Assembly (NCBI GenBank): GCA_964036275.1
Contig: OZ038437.1
Location: forward strand, 14,540,090 to 14,604,089
Origin: Litoditis marina
Lineage: Eukaryota; Nematoda; Chromadorea; Rhabditida; Rhabditidae
Direction: 5' to 3'
DNA length: 64,000 nt
Below, piece after piece: positions 9,702 to 23,950 of the stretch. The notes under the pieces are model-generated. The model was not told the origin of the DNA, made no database searches, and saw nothing but the letters and a program-made list of their open reading frames with translations. Numbering within the stretch: the first letter of the stretch is position 1; each line of letters starts with the position of its first letter. The position numbers were made by a program, and so were the translations under genes.

Positions 9702-11508
9702 TCACCCTTACTATACTATACATGCTAATATAACGTAACGGTACGGGACGCCCAACTTTTGTTCCTAAACAACTTCTAATCATGACCATAAATTATGTCA
9801 CTAAAATCTAAGGTCGCGGTGTCTAAGGAAAATCAATGCTATCGATTTATTGATTTTTTAAGGCCTTAAGTTGGAGAGTGAAATTTCGGAGATACTCCAC
9901 ATGAAAGCCTGTATTCTGAAGCCAAATGTTTCCATCGAGCGCTTTTTGCCGGAAACGTTTCCGGAAAGAGTTACATGAATTAGAAAAAGGTATAATTTTT
10001 TGCTACTTTCATTCCTCATACCGCCCATGTTGAAGATATGACCTTAAAATTTTTGGCTGGTTGAACTCTTCAGAAGCCGCTACTATTGGCTCAATATCGT
10101 CAGGAATTTCGCAACTTCCTCCGGATTTGAGAAATTTCCGGAACATTTTGGGATTTCCGAACTGTTTTAAAATGATCCGCATCTGTTCATATTGTGGCAC
10201 AAGATGTGTCATGACATACTGAGTATACATTCGCAATATGAAAGATCAAAAATCAAGTATCGATTTTTGGTGATCTCCGTTATGAAACGTAGTACCTCAT
10301 AAATGAGGCTACAAAAGAAGGTTCCCGTGAACTATTTGTCTTCTAATTTCTATAGTGTATAGAGTTGATTGTCAGGTACTTTACTTCTCGAGCAATGAAC
10401 AATACAGCATATAATGGGTGTTCTGTAAGCGTTGATAAAAATCAAGAAAAAATTTCCTCCATTTTGGTGGGGCACATGTTCAAAATGTGATTGAATCTCT
10501 GAGATTTGTGTATAGGATGCGCATAAAGAATTTAAACAATTTGTATGTGACAGATTTTTGAATTTCTCAAAAATAATTTTTTAAGACGGTTTTTTAGAAA
10601 AAAGTGAAACAGCCAAACTCATGCAGTATGACCCAAATTCTGTCCATATACGAAGGTCAATAGACCGGCAAATACTGTGAAAAATAAAGCAAAACCATTC
10701 AGCCGTTCTCGAGTTATTCAAGTTTTAAAAGTCGAACCCGTACTATATACGGCGCAAATAGGCTCACTTTTAAGCTACCTCGGACTCAACATTTTCCCAC
10801 GCCTCTCCTGACCGACTAAATGATCGGAATGACTTGAAACTCATAGGGCAGGACCAGTATTGGATAAAGATTGTACTGCCAAAGCATTAAGGTCAAAGGT
10901 CAATTATTGATTTTTTAGCGCAATAAATATGATTTTGTGCTAAAATTGCTATGGAAATAGATGTAACTTCAAACTTAGTGTCATTGTATTCCACTACTCA
11001 TGAACAACTCGAAAAGTCAAACACAGGGTACATCGGAGAAAAATGAGCCAAGTTACAGTAGTTTTAAGTTTCAAGATCAAACCATCAATTGATGACGTCA
11101 CATACCAAGCATTTCACTAGCAAAAAAGTCAAGTTCTTTTTAATAGTTCCTTTTGGGCTCTAAGCTATTGCAAACCGTAAATCATACTCATAGGTGAAGA
11201 CTATATGAATTCTAAGTAACGACGAGTAATATTCAGAAGGCTAGAAGACGTCAAATACAAACAATGCCATGGAGTATTGAAACTCTCAGAACAAGTACCA
11301 TTAGTGACAACGATGTCATGACGACAATGTTTCACGATGTAACGTCAACGACACATAGGATTCTGAAGGCCAGAAGACGTCACAACCCAAGTTGTCATGG
11401 AACCAAAAAAGTTAATCTAAATAACTCTAAATGACTACACGCGTGGGGGGTCTGGGGGGTCTCCCCCCAGCTAGACGGGCACGCGGCGTGAGCCGCGTGA
11501 CCGGCTAG
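9702..11508 (+). mobile_element. E7: type A unit with alternative 5' end (A'), module II
   Basis: 1807 bp. It starts TCACCCTTACTATACTATAC and continues ATGCTAATATAACG instead of the usual terminus, a form shared only with E39, which also follows a B unit. Heat-shock element at 10131-10143, DR1 at 10890-10902, G6/C6 hairpin at 11452-11470, terminal hairpin at 11480-11499. Confidence 0.85.
11452..11470. repeat. G6/C6 hairpin CTGGGGGG-TCT-CCCCCCAG of module II (representative)
   Basis: An 8-bp perfect stem with a 3-base loop, nine bases before the terminal hairpin in all module II units. Module I units lack it and have GCTAACATGCACG there. Two strong hairpins in a row may strengthen 3' termination; that is inference. 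Confidence 0.7.
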
Positions 11509-13327
11509 TCACCACCCTATAGATAATCGTGCTAAATGACGTGACGGTACGGTACGGTACGGTACGTGACTTTGAGTTGAACGATGAGCACTAACAAGTA
11601 TGACTATCAATTATGTCACCAAAATCTAAGGTCGTGGTGTCTAAGGAAAATCAATGATATCGATTTATTGATTTATTAAGGCCTTAAGTTGGAGAGGGAA
11701 TTTTCGGAGATACTGCACATGAAAGCCTGTATTCTGAAGTTGATTGTTTCTGTCGAGCGCTTTTTGCCGGAAACGTTTCCGGAAACAGTTACATGAATTA
11801 GAAAAAAGTACAATTTTTTGCTACTTTCATTTCTCATACCGCCCATGTTGATGATATGACCTTAAAATTTTTGGCTGGTTGAACTCTTCAGAAGTCCCTT
11901 CTTTTGGCTCAATATCGTGGAAAATTTCGCAACATCCTCCGGATTTGAGAAATTTCCGGAACATTTTGAGATTTCCGAACTGTTTTAAAATGATCCTCAT
12001 CTGTTCATATTGTGACACAAGATGTGTCATGACCTACCGAGTATACATTTGTAATATGAAAGATCAAAGATCAAGTATCGATTTTTGGTGATCTTCAGTA
12101 TGAAATGTAGTACCTCATAAAAGAGGCTACAAAAGAAGGTTCCCATAAATCATTTGTCTTCTAATTTCTATAGTGTATAGAGTTAATTGTCAAGTACTCA
12201 ATTTTATAAGCAATAAACATTCTATCATGTGATGGGTGTTCTGTAAGCGTCGCTAAAAATCAACAAAAAATTTCATTCATTTTGGTGGGGCACATGTTCA
12301 AAACATGATTGAATCTCTGAGATTTGTGTATAAGATGCGCATAAAGAATTAAAACAATTTGTATGTGACAGATTTTTGAATTTCTCAAAAATAATTTTTT
12401 AAGACGTTTTTTTAGAAAAAAGTGAAACAGCCAAACTCATGCAGTATGACCCAAATTTTGTCCATAGATGAAGGTCAATAGACCGGCAAATATTGTGTAA
12501 AATTAGGCAAAACCACTCAGCCGTTCTTGAGTTATTCGAGTTTCAAAAGTCCAACCCGTACTATATACGGCGCAAATAGGCTCACTTTTAAGCTACCTCG
12601 AACTCAACATTTTCCCACGCCTCTCCTGACCGTCTAAATGATCGGAACGACTTGAAACTCATAGGACAGGACCAGTATTGAATAAAGATTGTACTGCCAA
12701 AGCATTAAGGTCAAAGGTCAACTATTGATTTTTTTAGCGCAATAAATACGATTTTGGCCTAAAATTGCTATGGAAATAGATGTAACTTCAAACTTAGTGT
12801 CATTGTATTCCACTACTCATGAACAACTCAAAAAATCGAACACGGGATACATCGGAGAAAAATGAACCAAGTTACAATAGTTTTAGGTTTCAAGATCAAA
12901 CCATCAATTGATGACGTCACATACCAAGCATTTCACTAGCAAAAAAGTCAAGTTCTTTCGAATAACTTCTTTCAGGCTCCTAACGATCGCAACACGTAAT
13001 GTATAGTCATAAGTGAAGATTATATGAATTCTAAGTAACGACGAGTAATATTCAGAATATCAGAAGACGTCAAATACAAACACGGCCATAGAGTATGGAA
13101 ACTCTCAGAACAAGTACCATTAGTGACAACAATGTCATGACGACAATGTTTCACGATGTAACGTCAACGACACATAGGATTCTGAAGGCCAGAAGACGTC
13201 ACAACCCAAGTTGTCATGGAACCAAAAAAGTTAATCTAAATAACTCTAAATGACTACACGCGTGGGGGGTCTGGGGGGTCTCCCCCCAGCTAGACGGGCA
13301 CGCGGCGTGAGCCGCGTGACCGGCTAG
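11509..13327 (+). mobile_element. E8: complete type A unit, module II
   Basis: 1819 bp. Four CGGTA pentamers. Heat-shock element at 11949-11961, DR1 at 12708-12720, G6/C6 hairpin at 13271-13289, terminal hairpin at 13299-13318. The first 70 bases match the start of the truncated units E32/E33. Confidence 0.9.
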
Positions 13328-15162
13328 TCACCACCCTATACATAATCGTGCTAAATGACGTGACGGTACATAACGTAACGTAACGTAACGGGATCCACTT
13401 TTTAATGATAGCGACCTAACAGTATGACCATCAATTATGTCACTAAAATCTAAGGTCGCGGTGTCTAAGGAAAATCAATGATATTGATTTATTGATTTTT
13501 TAAGGCCTTAAGTTGGACAGTGAAATTTCGGAGATACTCCACATGAAAGCCTGTATTCCGAAGACAAATGTTTCCATCGAGCGCTTTTTGCCGGAAACGT
13601 TTCCGGAAACAGTTACATGAATTAGAAAAAAGTACAATTTTTTGCTACTTTCATTCCTCATACCGCGTATGTTGTAGATATGACCTTAAAATTTTTCGCT
13701 GGTTGAACTCTCCAGAAGTCCCTTCTTTTGGCTCAATATCGTCAAGAATTTCGCAACTTCCTCCGGATTCGAGAAATTTCCGGAACTTTTTGAGATTTCC
13801 GAACTGTTTTAAAATGGTCCTCATCTGTTCATATTGCGGCACAAGATGTGTCATGACCTACTGAGTATATATTCGCGATATGAGAGATCAGAGATCAAGT
13901 ATCGATTTTTGCTGATCTCCGTTATGAAACGTAGTACCTCATAAATGAGGCTACAAAAGAAGGTTCCCATGAACTGTATGTCTCCTAATTTCTACAGTGT
14001 ATAGAGTTGATTGTCAGGTACTCTACTTTATAAGCAACAAACATTATATCATATAATGGGTGTTCTGTGAGCGTTGATAAAAATCAACAAAAAATACCAT
14101 TCATTTTGGTGGGGCATATGTTCAAAATGTGATTGAATCTCTGAGATTTGTGTATAAGATGCGCATACAGAATTAAAACAACTTGTATGTGACAGATTTT
14201 TGAATTTCTCAAAAATAATTTTTTAAGACGTTTTTTTAGAAAAAAGTAAAACAGCCAAACTCATGCAGTATGTCCCAAATTTTGTCCATAGATGGAGGTA
14301 AATAGACCGGCAAATATTGTGAAAAATAAAGCAAAACCGTTCAGCCGTTCTCGAGTTATTCAAGTTTTAAAAGTTTGACCCGTACTATATACGGCGCAAA
14401 TAGGCTCACTTTTAAGCTACCTCGGACACAACATTTTCCCACGCCTCTCCTGAGCGTCTAAATGATGGGAACGACTTGAAACTCATAGGACAGGACCAGT
14501 ATTGGATAAAGATTGTACTGCCAGAGCAACAAGGTCAAAGGTCAACTATTGATTTTTTTAGCGCACTTAACATGATTTTGTGCTAAAATCGTTATGGAGA
14601 TAGATGTAATCTCAAATTTAGTGTCATTGTCTTCCACTACTCATGAACAACTCAAAAAGTCAAACACGGGGTACATCAGAGAAAAATGAGCCAAGTTACA
14701 GTAGTTTTAAGTTTCAAGATCAAACCATCAATTGATGACGTCACATACCAAGCATTTCACTAGCAAAAATGTCAAGTTCTTTCGAATAACTTTTTTCAGG
14801 CTCCTAACGATCGCAACACGTGATGTATAGTCATAAGTGAAGATTATATGAATTCTAAGTAACGGCGAGTAATATTCAGAATGTCAGAAGACGTCAGAAA
14901 TGAACTTCGTTCAAACTTTCTGAAATTCTCATAACAAGTAGGAAATAGTCCAAAAATGTTACGATTACATTGTTTCACGAAGTGACGATCACGTCAGATA
15001 AGATTCTGAAGGCCAGAAGACGTCAGGTCGTCAAACTACTCGAAGCTGTTTGAAACGTTCAAAAAAAAGTAAGTAACGTGGTAACAACTTCAAATAAAGT
15101 TGGAAAACATAGCTAACATGCACGCTAGACGGGCACGCGGCGTGAGCCGCGTGACCGGCTAG
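13328..15162 (+). mobile_element. E9: complete type A unit, module I
   Basis: 1835 bp. CGTAA-type pentamers. Heat-shock element at 13773-13785, DR1 at 14532-14544, terminal hairpin at 15134-15153. It is a module I copy between two module II copies, showing that the 3' module is exchanged independently of array position. Confidence 0.9.
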
Positions 15163-16981
15163 TCACCACCCTATAGATAATATGACTAAATGACGTAACG
15201 GTACATAACGTAACGTAACGGGATCCACTTTTCAATGATAGCGACCTAACAGTATGACCATCAATTATGTCATTAAAATCTAAGGTCGCGGTGTCTAAGG
15301 AAAATCAATGCTATCGATTTATTGATTTTTTAAGGCCTTAAGTTGGAGAGCGAAATTTCAGAGATACTGCACATGAAAGCCTGTATTCTGAAGTTGATTG
15401 TTTCTGTCGAGCGCTTTTTGCCGGAAACGTTTCCGGAAACAGTTACATGAATTAGAAAAAAGTACAATTTTTTGCTACTTTCATTCCTCATACCGCTCAT
15501 GTTGATGATATGACCTCAAATTTTCTAGCTGGTGTAACTCTCCAGAAGTCCCTTCTATTGGCTCAATATCGTGGAAAATTTCGCAACTTCCTCCGGATTT
15601 GAGAAATTTCCGGGACTTTTTGAGATTTCCGAACTGTTTTAAAATGGTCCTCGCCTGTTCATATTGTTACAGAAGATGTGTCATGACCAACTGAGTATAT
15701 ATTTGTAATATGAAAGATCAGAGATCAAGTATCGATTTTTGGTGATCTCCGTCATGAAATGTAGTACCTCATAAATGAGGCTACAAAAGAAGGTTCCCAT
15801 GAACTATTTGTCTTCTAATTTTTACAGTGTATAGAGTTGATTGTCAGGTACTCTACTTCATGAGTAATAAACATTATCGCATATAACGGGTGTTCTGTAA
15901 GCGTCGCTAAAAATCAACAAAAAATTTCATTCATTTCGGTGGGGCATATCTTCAAAATGTGATTGAATCTCTGAGATTTGTGTATAAGATGCGCATAAAA
16001 AATTGAAACAATTTGTATGTGACAGATTTTTGAATTTCTCAAAAATAATTTTTTAAGACGTTTTTTTAGAAAAAAGCGAAACAGCCAAACTCATGCAGTA
16101 TGACTCAAATTTTGTCCATAGACGAAGGTCAGTAGACCGGCAAATACTCTGTAAAATAAAGCAAAACCATTCAGCCGTTCTCGAGTTATTCAAGTTTTAA
16201 AAGTCCAACCCGTACTATATACGGCGCAAATAGGCTCACTTTTAAGCTACCTCGAACTCAACATTTTCCCACGCCTCCCCTGACCGTCTAAATGATGGGA
16301 ACGACTTGAAACTTATAGGACAGGACCAGTATTGGATAAATATTGTACTGCCAAAGCATCAAAGTCAAAGGTCAACTATTGATTTTTTTAGCGCAAAAAA
16401 TATGATTTTGGCCTAAAATCGTTGTGAAGATAGATGTAATTCCAAATTTAGTGGCGTTGTATTCCACTACTCATGAACAACTCAAAAAATCAAACACGGG
16501 ATACATCGGAGCAAAATGAACCAAGTTACAATAGTTTTAAGTTTCAAGATCAAACCATCAATTGATGACGTCACATACCAAGCATTTCACTAGCAAAAAA
16601 GTCAAGTTCTTTCGAATAACTTCTTTCAGGCTCCTAACGATCGCAACACGTAATGTATAGTCAAAAGTGAAGATTATATGAATTCTAAGTAACGACGAGT
16701 AATATTCAGAATATCAGAAGACGTCAAATACAAACATGGCCATAGAGTATGGAAACTCTCAGAACAAGTACCATTAGTGACAACAATGTCATGACGACAA
16801 TGTTTCACGATGTAACGTCAACGACACATAGGATTCTGAAGGCCAGAAGACGTCACAACCCAAGTTGTCATGGAACCAAAAAAGTTAATCTAAATAACTC
16901 TAAATGACTACACGCGTGGGGGGTCTGGGGGGTCTCCCCCCAGCTAGACGGGCACGCGGCGTGAGCCGCGTGACCGGCTAG
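15163..16981 (+). mobile_element. E10: complete type A unit, module II, damaged HSE and DR1
   Basis: 1819 bp. The heat-shock element carries a change in its third box (GAAATTTCCGGGA, 15603-15615), shared with E30. The DR1 has one change (AAGTCAAAGGTCA, 16362-16374). G6/C6 hairpin at 16925-16943, terminal hairpin at 16953-16972. Its 5' end matches that of E5. Confidence 0.88.
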
Positions 16982-18795
16982 TCACCACCCTATAGATAAT
17001 CGTGTAAACTGACGGGACGGTACGTAACGGTACGTGACTTTGAGTTGAACGATGAGCACTAACCAGTATGACCATCAATTATGTCACTAAAATCTAAGGT
17101 CGCGGTGTCTAAGGAAAATCAATGCTATCGATTTATTGATTTTTTAAGGCCTTAAGGAGAAGAGCGAATTTGTAGAGATACTCCATATGAAAGCCTGTAT
17201 TCTGAAGACAAATGTTTCCATCGAGCGCTTTTTGCCGGAAACGTTTCCGGAAACAGTTACATGAATTAGAAAAAAGTACAATTTTTTACTACTTTCATTC
17301 CTCATACCGCCCATGTTGATGATATGACCTCAAATTTTCTGGCTGGTTGAACTCTCCAGAAGTCCCTTCTGTTGGCTCAATATCGTGGAAAATTTTGCAA
17401 CTTTCTCCGGATTTGAGAAATTTCCGGAACTTTTTGAGATTTCCGAACTGTTTTAAAATGGTCCTCATCTGTTCAAATTGTGGCACAAGATGTGTCATGA
17501 CCTACTGAGTATACATTCGCAATATGAGAGATCAAAGATCAAGTATCGATTTTTGGTGATCTCCGTTATGAAACATAGTACCTCATAAATGAGGCTACAA
17601 AAGAAGGTTCCCATCAATTATATGTCTTTATAGTTCTATACTGTATAGAGTTGATTGTCAGGTACTTAACTTTATAGGCAATAAACATTATATTATATGA
17701 CGGGTGTTCTGTAAGCGTTGATAAAAATCAACAAAAAATTTCATTCATTTTGGTGGGGCACATGTTCAAAATGTGATTGAATCTCTGAGATTTGTGTATA
17801 AGATGCGCATAAAGAATTAAAATAATTTGTATGTGACAGATTTTTGAATTTCTCAAAAATAATTTTTTAAGACGTTTTTTTAGAAAAAAGTGAAACAGCC
17901 AATTTCATGCAGTATGACCCAAATTTTGTCCATAGACGAAGGTCAATAGACCGGCAAATATTGTGAAAAATTAAGCAAAACCATTCAGCCGTTCTCGAGT
18001 TATTCAAGTTTTAAAAGTCCAACCCGTACTATATACGGCGCAAATAGGCTCACTTTTAAGCTACCTCGGACTCAACATTTTCACACGCCTCTCCTGAACG
18101 TCTAAATGATCGGAACGACTTGAAACTCATAGAACATGACCAGTATTGGATAAAGATTGTACTGCCAGAGCATTAAGGTCAAAGGTCAATTATTGATTTT
18201 TTTAGCGCATTAAATATGATTTGGGCCTAACATTGCTATGGAAATAGATGTAACTTCAAACTTAGTGTCATTGTATTCCACTACTCATGAACAACTCAAA
18301 AAATCAAACACGGGATACATCGGAAAAAAATGAACCAAGTTACAGTAGTTTTAAGTTTCAAGATCAAACCATCAATTGATGACGTCACATACCAAGCATT
18401 TCACTAGCAAAAAAGTCAAGTTCTTTTTAATAGTTCCTCTTGGGCTCCAAGCTATTGCAAACCGTAGATCATACTCATAGGTGAAGACTATATGAATTCT
18501 AAGTAACGACGAGTAATATTCAGAAGGCTAGAAGACGTCAAATACAAACAATGCCATGGAGTATTGAAACTCTCAGAACAAGTACCATTAGTGACAACGA
18601 TGTCATGACGACAATGTTTCACGATGTAACGTCAACGACACATAGGATTCTGAAGGCCAGAAGACGTCACAACCCAAGTTGTCATGGAACCAAAAAAGTT
18701 AATCTAAATAACTCTAAATGACTACACGCGTGGGGGGTCTGGGGGGTCTCCCCCCAGCTAGACGGGCACGCGGCGTGAGCCGCGTGACCGGCTAG
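16982..18795 (+). mobile_element. E11: complete type A unit, module II; distant twin of E34
   Basis: 1814 bp. By eye the same sequence as E34 (56220-58033), 39,238 bp away, including rare variants such as CATAGAACATGACC and GATTTGGGCC. Heat-shock element at 17417-17429, DR1 at 18176-18188, G6/C6 hairpin at 18739-18757, terminal hairpin at 18767-18786. Confidence 0.9.
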
Positions 18796-20630
18796 TCACC
18801 ACCCTAGAGATAATTTGACTAAATAACGGGACGGGACGGGACGGGACGGGACGGGACGTGACTTTGACTTGAACGATGAGCACTAACCAGTATGACCATC
18901 AATTATGTCACTAAAATCTAAGGTCGTGGTGTCTAAGGAAAATCAATGATATTGATTTATTGATTTTTTAAGGCCTTAAGTTGGAGAGTGAAATTTCGGA
19001 GATACTGCATATGAAAGCCTGTATTCTGAAGACAAATGTTTCCATCGAGCGCTTTTTGCCGGAAACGTTTCCGGAAAGAGTTACATGAATTAGAAAAAAG
19101 TATAATTTTTTGCTACTTTCATTCCTCATACCGCGTATGTTGTAGATATGACCTTAAAATTTCTGGCTGGTTGAACTCTCCAGAAGTCCCTTCTATTGGC
19201 TCAGTATCGTTGAAAATTTCGCAATATCCTCCGGATTTGAGAAATTTCCGGAACATTTTGAGATTTCCGAACTGTTTTAAAATGGTCCTCATCTGTTCAT
19301 ATTGTGACACAAGATGTGTCAAGACCTACTGAGTATACACTCGCAATATGAGAGATCAAAGATCAAGTATCGATTTTTGGTGATCTCCGTTATGAAACGT
19401 AGTACCTCATAAATGAGGCTACAAAAGAAGGTTCCCATCAACTATTTGTCTTCTAATTTCTATAGTGTATAGAGTTGATTGTCAGGTACTCAACTTTATA
19501 AGCAATAAACATTCTATCATGTGATGGGTGTTCTGTGAGCGTTGATAAAAATTAACAGAAAATTTCATTCATTTCGGTGGGGCACATGTTCAAAATGTGA
19601 TTGAATCTCTGAGATTTGTGTATAAGATGCGCATAGAGAATTAAAACAATTTATATGTGACAGATTTTTGAATTTCTCAAAAATAATTTTTTAAAACGTT
19701 TTTTTAGAAAAAAGTGAAACAGCCAAACTTATGCAGTATGACCCAAATTTTGTCCATAGACGGAGGTCAATAGACCGGCAAACATTGTGAAAAATTAAGC
19801 AAAACCATTGAGCCGTTCTCGAGTTATTCAAGTTTTAAAAGTCCAACCCGTACTATATACGGCGCAAATAGGCTCACTTTTAAGCTACCTCGGACTCAAC
19901 ATTTTCCCACGCCTCTCCTGATCGTCTAAATGATCGGAACAACTTGAAACTCATAGGACATGACCAGTATTGAATAAAGATTGTACTGCCAAAGCATTAA
20001 GGTCAAAGGTCAACTATTGATTTTTTTAGCGCAATAAATACGATTTTGGCCTAAAATTGCTATGGAAATAGATGTAACTCCAAACTCAGTGTAATTGTAT
20101 TCCACTACTCATGATCAACTCAAAAAGTCAAACACGGGGTACATCGGAGAAAAATGAACCAAGTTACAGTAGTTTTAAGTTTCAAGATCAAACCATCAAT
20201 TGATGACGTCACATACCAAGCATTTCACTAGCAAAAAAGTCAAGTTCTTTCGAATAACTTCTTTCAGGCTCCTAATCACTGCAACATGTAATGTATACTC
20301 ATACGTGAAGACTATGTAAATTCTAAGTAACGACGAGTAATATTCAGAATGTCAGAAGACGTCAGAAATGAACTTCGTTCAAACTTTCTGAAACTCTCAG
20401 AACAAGTAGGAAAGAGTCCAAAAATGTTACGATTACATTGTTTCACGGAGTGACGATCACGTCAGATAAGATTCTGAAGACCTGAAGACGTCAATTCGTC
20501 AAACTACTCGAAGCTGTTTGAAACGTTCAAAAAAAAGTAAGAAACGTGGTAACAACTTTAAATAAAGGTGCAAAACATAGCTAACATGCACGCTAGACGG
20601 GCACGCGGCGTGAGCCGCGTGACCGGCTAG
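18796..20630 (+). mobile_element. E12: complete type A unit, module I
   Basis: 1835 bp. It has the longest uniform pentamer run: six CGGGA repeats near 18827-18858. The 5' terminus carries a change (CCCTAGAGATAATTTG). Heat-shock element at 19241-19253, DR1 at 20000-20012, terminal hairpin at 20602-20621. Its 19036-19400 segment matches the middle of E32/E33. Confidence 0.9.
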
Positions 20631-22445
20631 TCACCACCCTATACATAACTCGACTAACTGACGGGACGGTACGGGACCCGGCACGGAACAATCAGCACTA
20701 ACCAGTATGACCATCAATTATGTCACTAAAATTTAAGGTCGCGGTGTCTAAGGAAAATCAATGCTATCGATTTATTGATTTTTTAAGGCCTTAAGTTGGA
20801 GAGTGAAATTTCAGAGATACTCCACATGAAAGCCTGTATTCTGAAGCCAAATGTTTCCATCGAGCGCTTTTTGCCGGAAACGTTTCCGGAAAGAGTTACA
20901 TGAATTAGAAAAAAGTATAATTTTTTGCTACTTTCATTCCTCATACCGCCCATGTTGATGATATGACCTTAAAATTTCTGGCTGGTTGAACTCTCCAGAA
21001 GTCCCTTCTTTTGGCTCAGTATCGTTGAAAATTTCGCAACATCCTCCGGATTTGAGAAATTTCCGGAACTTTTTGAGATTTCCGAACTGTTTTAAAATGG
21101 TCCTCATCTGTTCATATTGTGACACAAGATGTGTCATGACCTACTGAGTATACATTCGCAATATGAAAGATCAAAGATCAAGTATCGATTTTTGGTGATC
21201 TCCGTTATGAAACATAGTACCTCATAAATGAGGCTACAAAAGAAGGTTCCCATGAACTGTTTGTCTTCTAATTTTTACAGTGTATAGAGTTGATTGTCAG
21301 GTACTCTACTTTATGAGTAATAAACATTATCGCATATAACGGGTGTTCTGTAAGCGTCGATAAAAATCAACAAAAAATTTCATTCATTTCGGTGGGGCAC
21401 ATGTTCAAAATGTGATTGAATCTCTGAGATTTGTGTATAAGATGCGCATAGAGAATTAAAACAATTTGTATGTGACAGATTTTTGAATTTCTCAAAAATA
21501 ATTTTTTAAAACGTTTTTTTAGAAAAAAGTGAAACAGCCAAACTCATGCAGTATGACCCAAATTTTGTCCATAGACGAAGGTCAATAGACCGGCAAATAT
21601 TGTGGAAAATTAAGCAAAACCATTCAGCCGTTCTCGAATTATTCAAGTTTTAAAAGTCCAACCCGTACTATATACGGCGCAAATAGGCTCACTTTTAAGC
21701 TACCTCGGACTCAACATTTTCCCACGCCTCTCCTGATCGTCTAAATGATCGGAACGACTTGAAACTCATAGGACAGGACCAGTATTGAATAAAGATTGTA
21801 CTGCCAAAGCATTAAGGTCAAAGGTCAACTATTGATTTTTTTAGCGCATTAAATATGATTTTGGCCTAAAATTGCTATGGAAATAGATGTAACTCCAAAC
21901 TCAGTGTCATTGTATTCCACTACTCATGATCAACTCAAAAAATCAAACACGGGATACATCGGAGCAAAATGAACCAAGTTACAGTAGTTTTAAGTTTCAA
22001 GATCAAACCATCAATTGATGACGTCACGTACCAAGCATTTCACTAGCAAAAAAGTCAAGTTCTTTCGAATAGTTTATTTCAGGCTCCTAACTACCGCAAC
22101 ACGTAATGTATACTCAAACGTGAAGCCTGTATGAATTCCAAGCAACGACGAGTAATATTCAGAATGTCAGAAGACGTCAGAAATGAACTTCGTTCAAACT
22201 TTCTAAAACTCTCAGAACAAATAGGAAAGAGTCCAAAAATGTTACGATTACATTGTTTAATGAAGTGACGATCACGTCAGATAAGGTTCTGAAGGCCAGA
22301 AGGCGTCAAGTCGTCAAACTACTCGAAGCTGTTTGAAACGTTCAAAAAAAAGTAAGAAACGTGACAACAACTGTAAGTAAAGTTGCAAAACATAGCTAAC
22401 ATGCACGCTAGACGGGCACGCGGCGTGAGCCGCGTGACCGGCTAG
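20631..22445 (+). mobile_element. E13: complete type A unit, module I
   Basis: 1815 bp. Short pentamer tract, then the GGGACCCGGCACGGAACAAT variant also seen in E18. Heat-shock element at 21056-21068, DR1 at 21815-21827, terminal hairpin at 22417-22436. CTAG is followed by TT, the start of the next B unit. Confidence 0.9.
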
Positions 22446-23950
22446 TTACCACCCTATACATAATCGTGTAAGGTCCCATAACGTAGAACCTCATGACATG
22501 ATCACAAGATGCTCAATACGCCAAACCATGACAATGACTCCAAAGCGTTGCATTGCGCTTTTTTAGTTCGAAATATTTACAATTAGATTTTTAATGATCA
22601 AAAAACGATTTTCAAAACTCGCTTATTTCACACTTTTCACCTATTCAACGTGTACAGATCTTCTACATCGGCGTTTGAGACAGAGTACTAAAATTCCCCT
22701 ACTTGAATACAAATTCCCCTAAACTGCTACGTGTCGATGAATAAAGTTACTCTACCCCCGGGGAAATCTTGGTTTCTGGAAAAAAAACTGTCTTTCCGGC
22801 GGAGAGTCTAACCATTATGACCAAAAATTGTGTCACTAAAATATAAGGTCGCCGTGTCCAAGGATTAGTCAAAATATTGATTTATTGATTTTTTATGATC
22901 TTAAATATGGAAACAAAATTTCAGAGTTATCTTCACAGAATGATCTACCATCAAATCTAAGACTTTCTGTCGAGGCGTTTTTGCCGGAAAAATTTCCGCA
23001 AACAGTTACATCAATTACAAAAAAGTGTATTTCTCAGTTTTTTTCGTTTCTTATACCGCCTACGTTAATGATATAGCTGTGAAACTTTGATCCAGGAGAA
23101 TTAGTGAATACACTCACACATTCCCCACAGAGCGAAAGCTGTCCGGTTTTGAACGGGGAAGGAAGGTGAGATTTCCAGAACTGAACGGAATTTCCGAACT
23201 GTTTGAAAATGGTCCTGACTCGATCAAATTGTGACAACAGGTGTGTCATGATCAACTGAGTATACTTTGGCAATATGAAGGACCAAAGATCAAGTATCGA
23301 TTTTTAGTGATCTCTATAATGAAACATTGTACCTCAAAAATGGTGCTACAAAATAGGGTTCTCATTAGTCGTTCCGCTCTTAATTGTGAGATAGGATAGA
23401 TTCAGGAGTAAGGTGTTTAGATTCGTAAGCAAACACATTTCATCTTCAACGACAAGTCCCCTGTAAGCGTTGATAATCATAAACAAAAATCTTCATTCAT
23501 TTCGGTGGGGCACATGTTCAAAATATGATTACATCTCTGAGATTTGTGCATAAGATGCGCATGAAGAATTGAAACAGTTTGTATGTGACAGATTTTTGAA
23601 TTTCTCAAAAATAATTTTTTAAGACCGTTTTTTAAAAAAAAAGTAGATATCGGGTAAGTACGTAAATCAACTGTTTGTCAATAATATGGTTTACTTATAT
23701 TTTTGCCAGTATCAAGTAAGTATTCTCAATACAATTCTACAATGAAAAAACCGATTTTTACAATTTGTGTTTTTCATTTTCTGATGACGTCATCAAACAG
23801 TTGGAAAATCGAAAAAATTGCATAACTCTAAGAAGTATTTAGCTATTATAACCAAACTTGGGGAGTAACTTTCTACTCTGGATCTCCAACTTTTCATCGA
23901 AACACGAGACAAATTGCTTCACGGGAAAGTGGTTTTTCTGACCTTTGGCA
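22446..23950 (+). mobile_element. E14: type B element, copy 2
   Basis: 1505 bp, from TTACCACCCTATACATAATCGTG to ...CTTTGGCA. Palindrome TGATGACGTCATCA at 23782-23795. It differs from the other B copies at scattered bases, so it is an older copy than the E36/E38 pair. It ends at the same base as the other B copies, but the following unit has the ordinary A 5' end rather than A'. Confidence 0.75.

Noticed and set aside
11446..11470. G-quadruplex in the G6-TCT-G6 stretch of module II
   Set aside because: There are only two G runs on this strand, and the adjacent C6 run pairs with the second one as a simple hairpin, which is the more likely structure.
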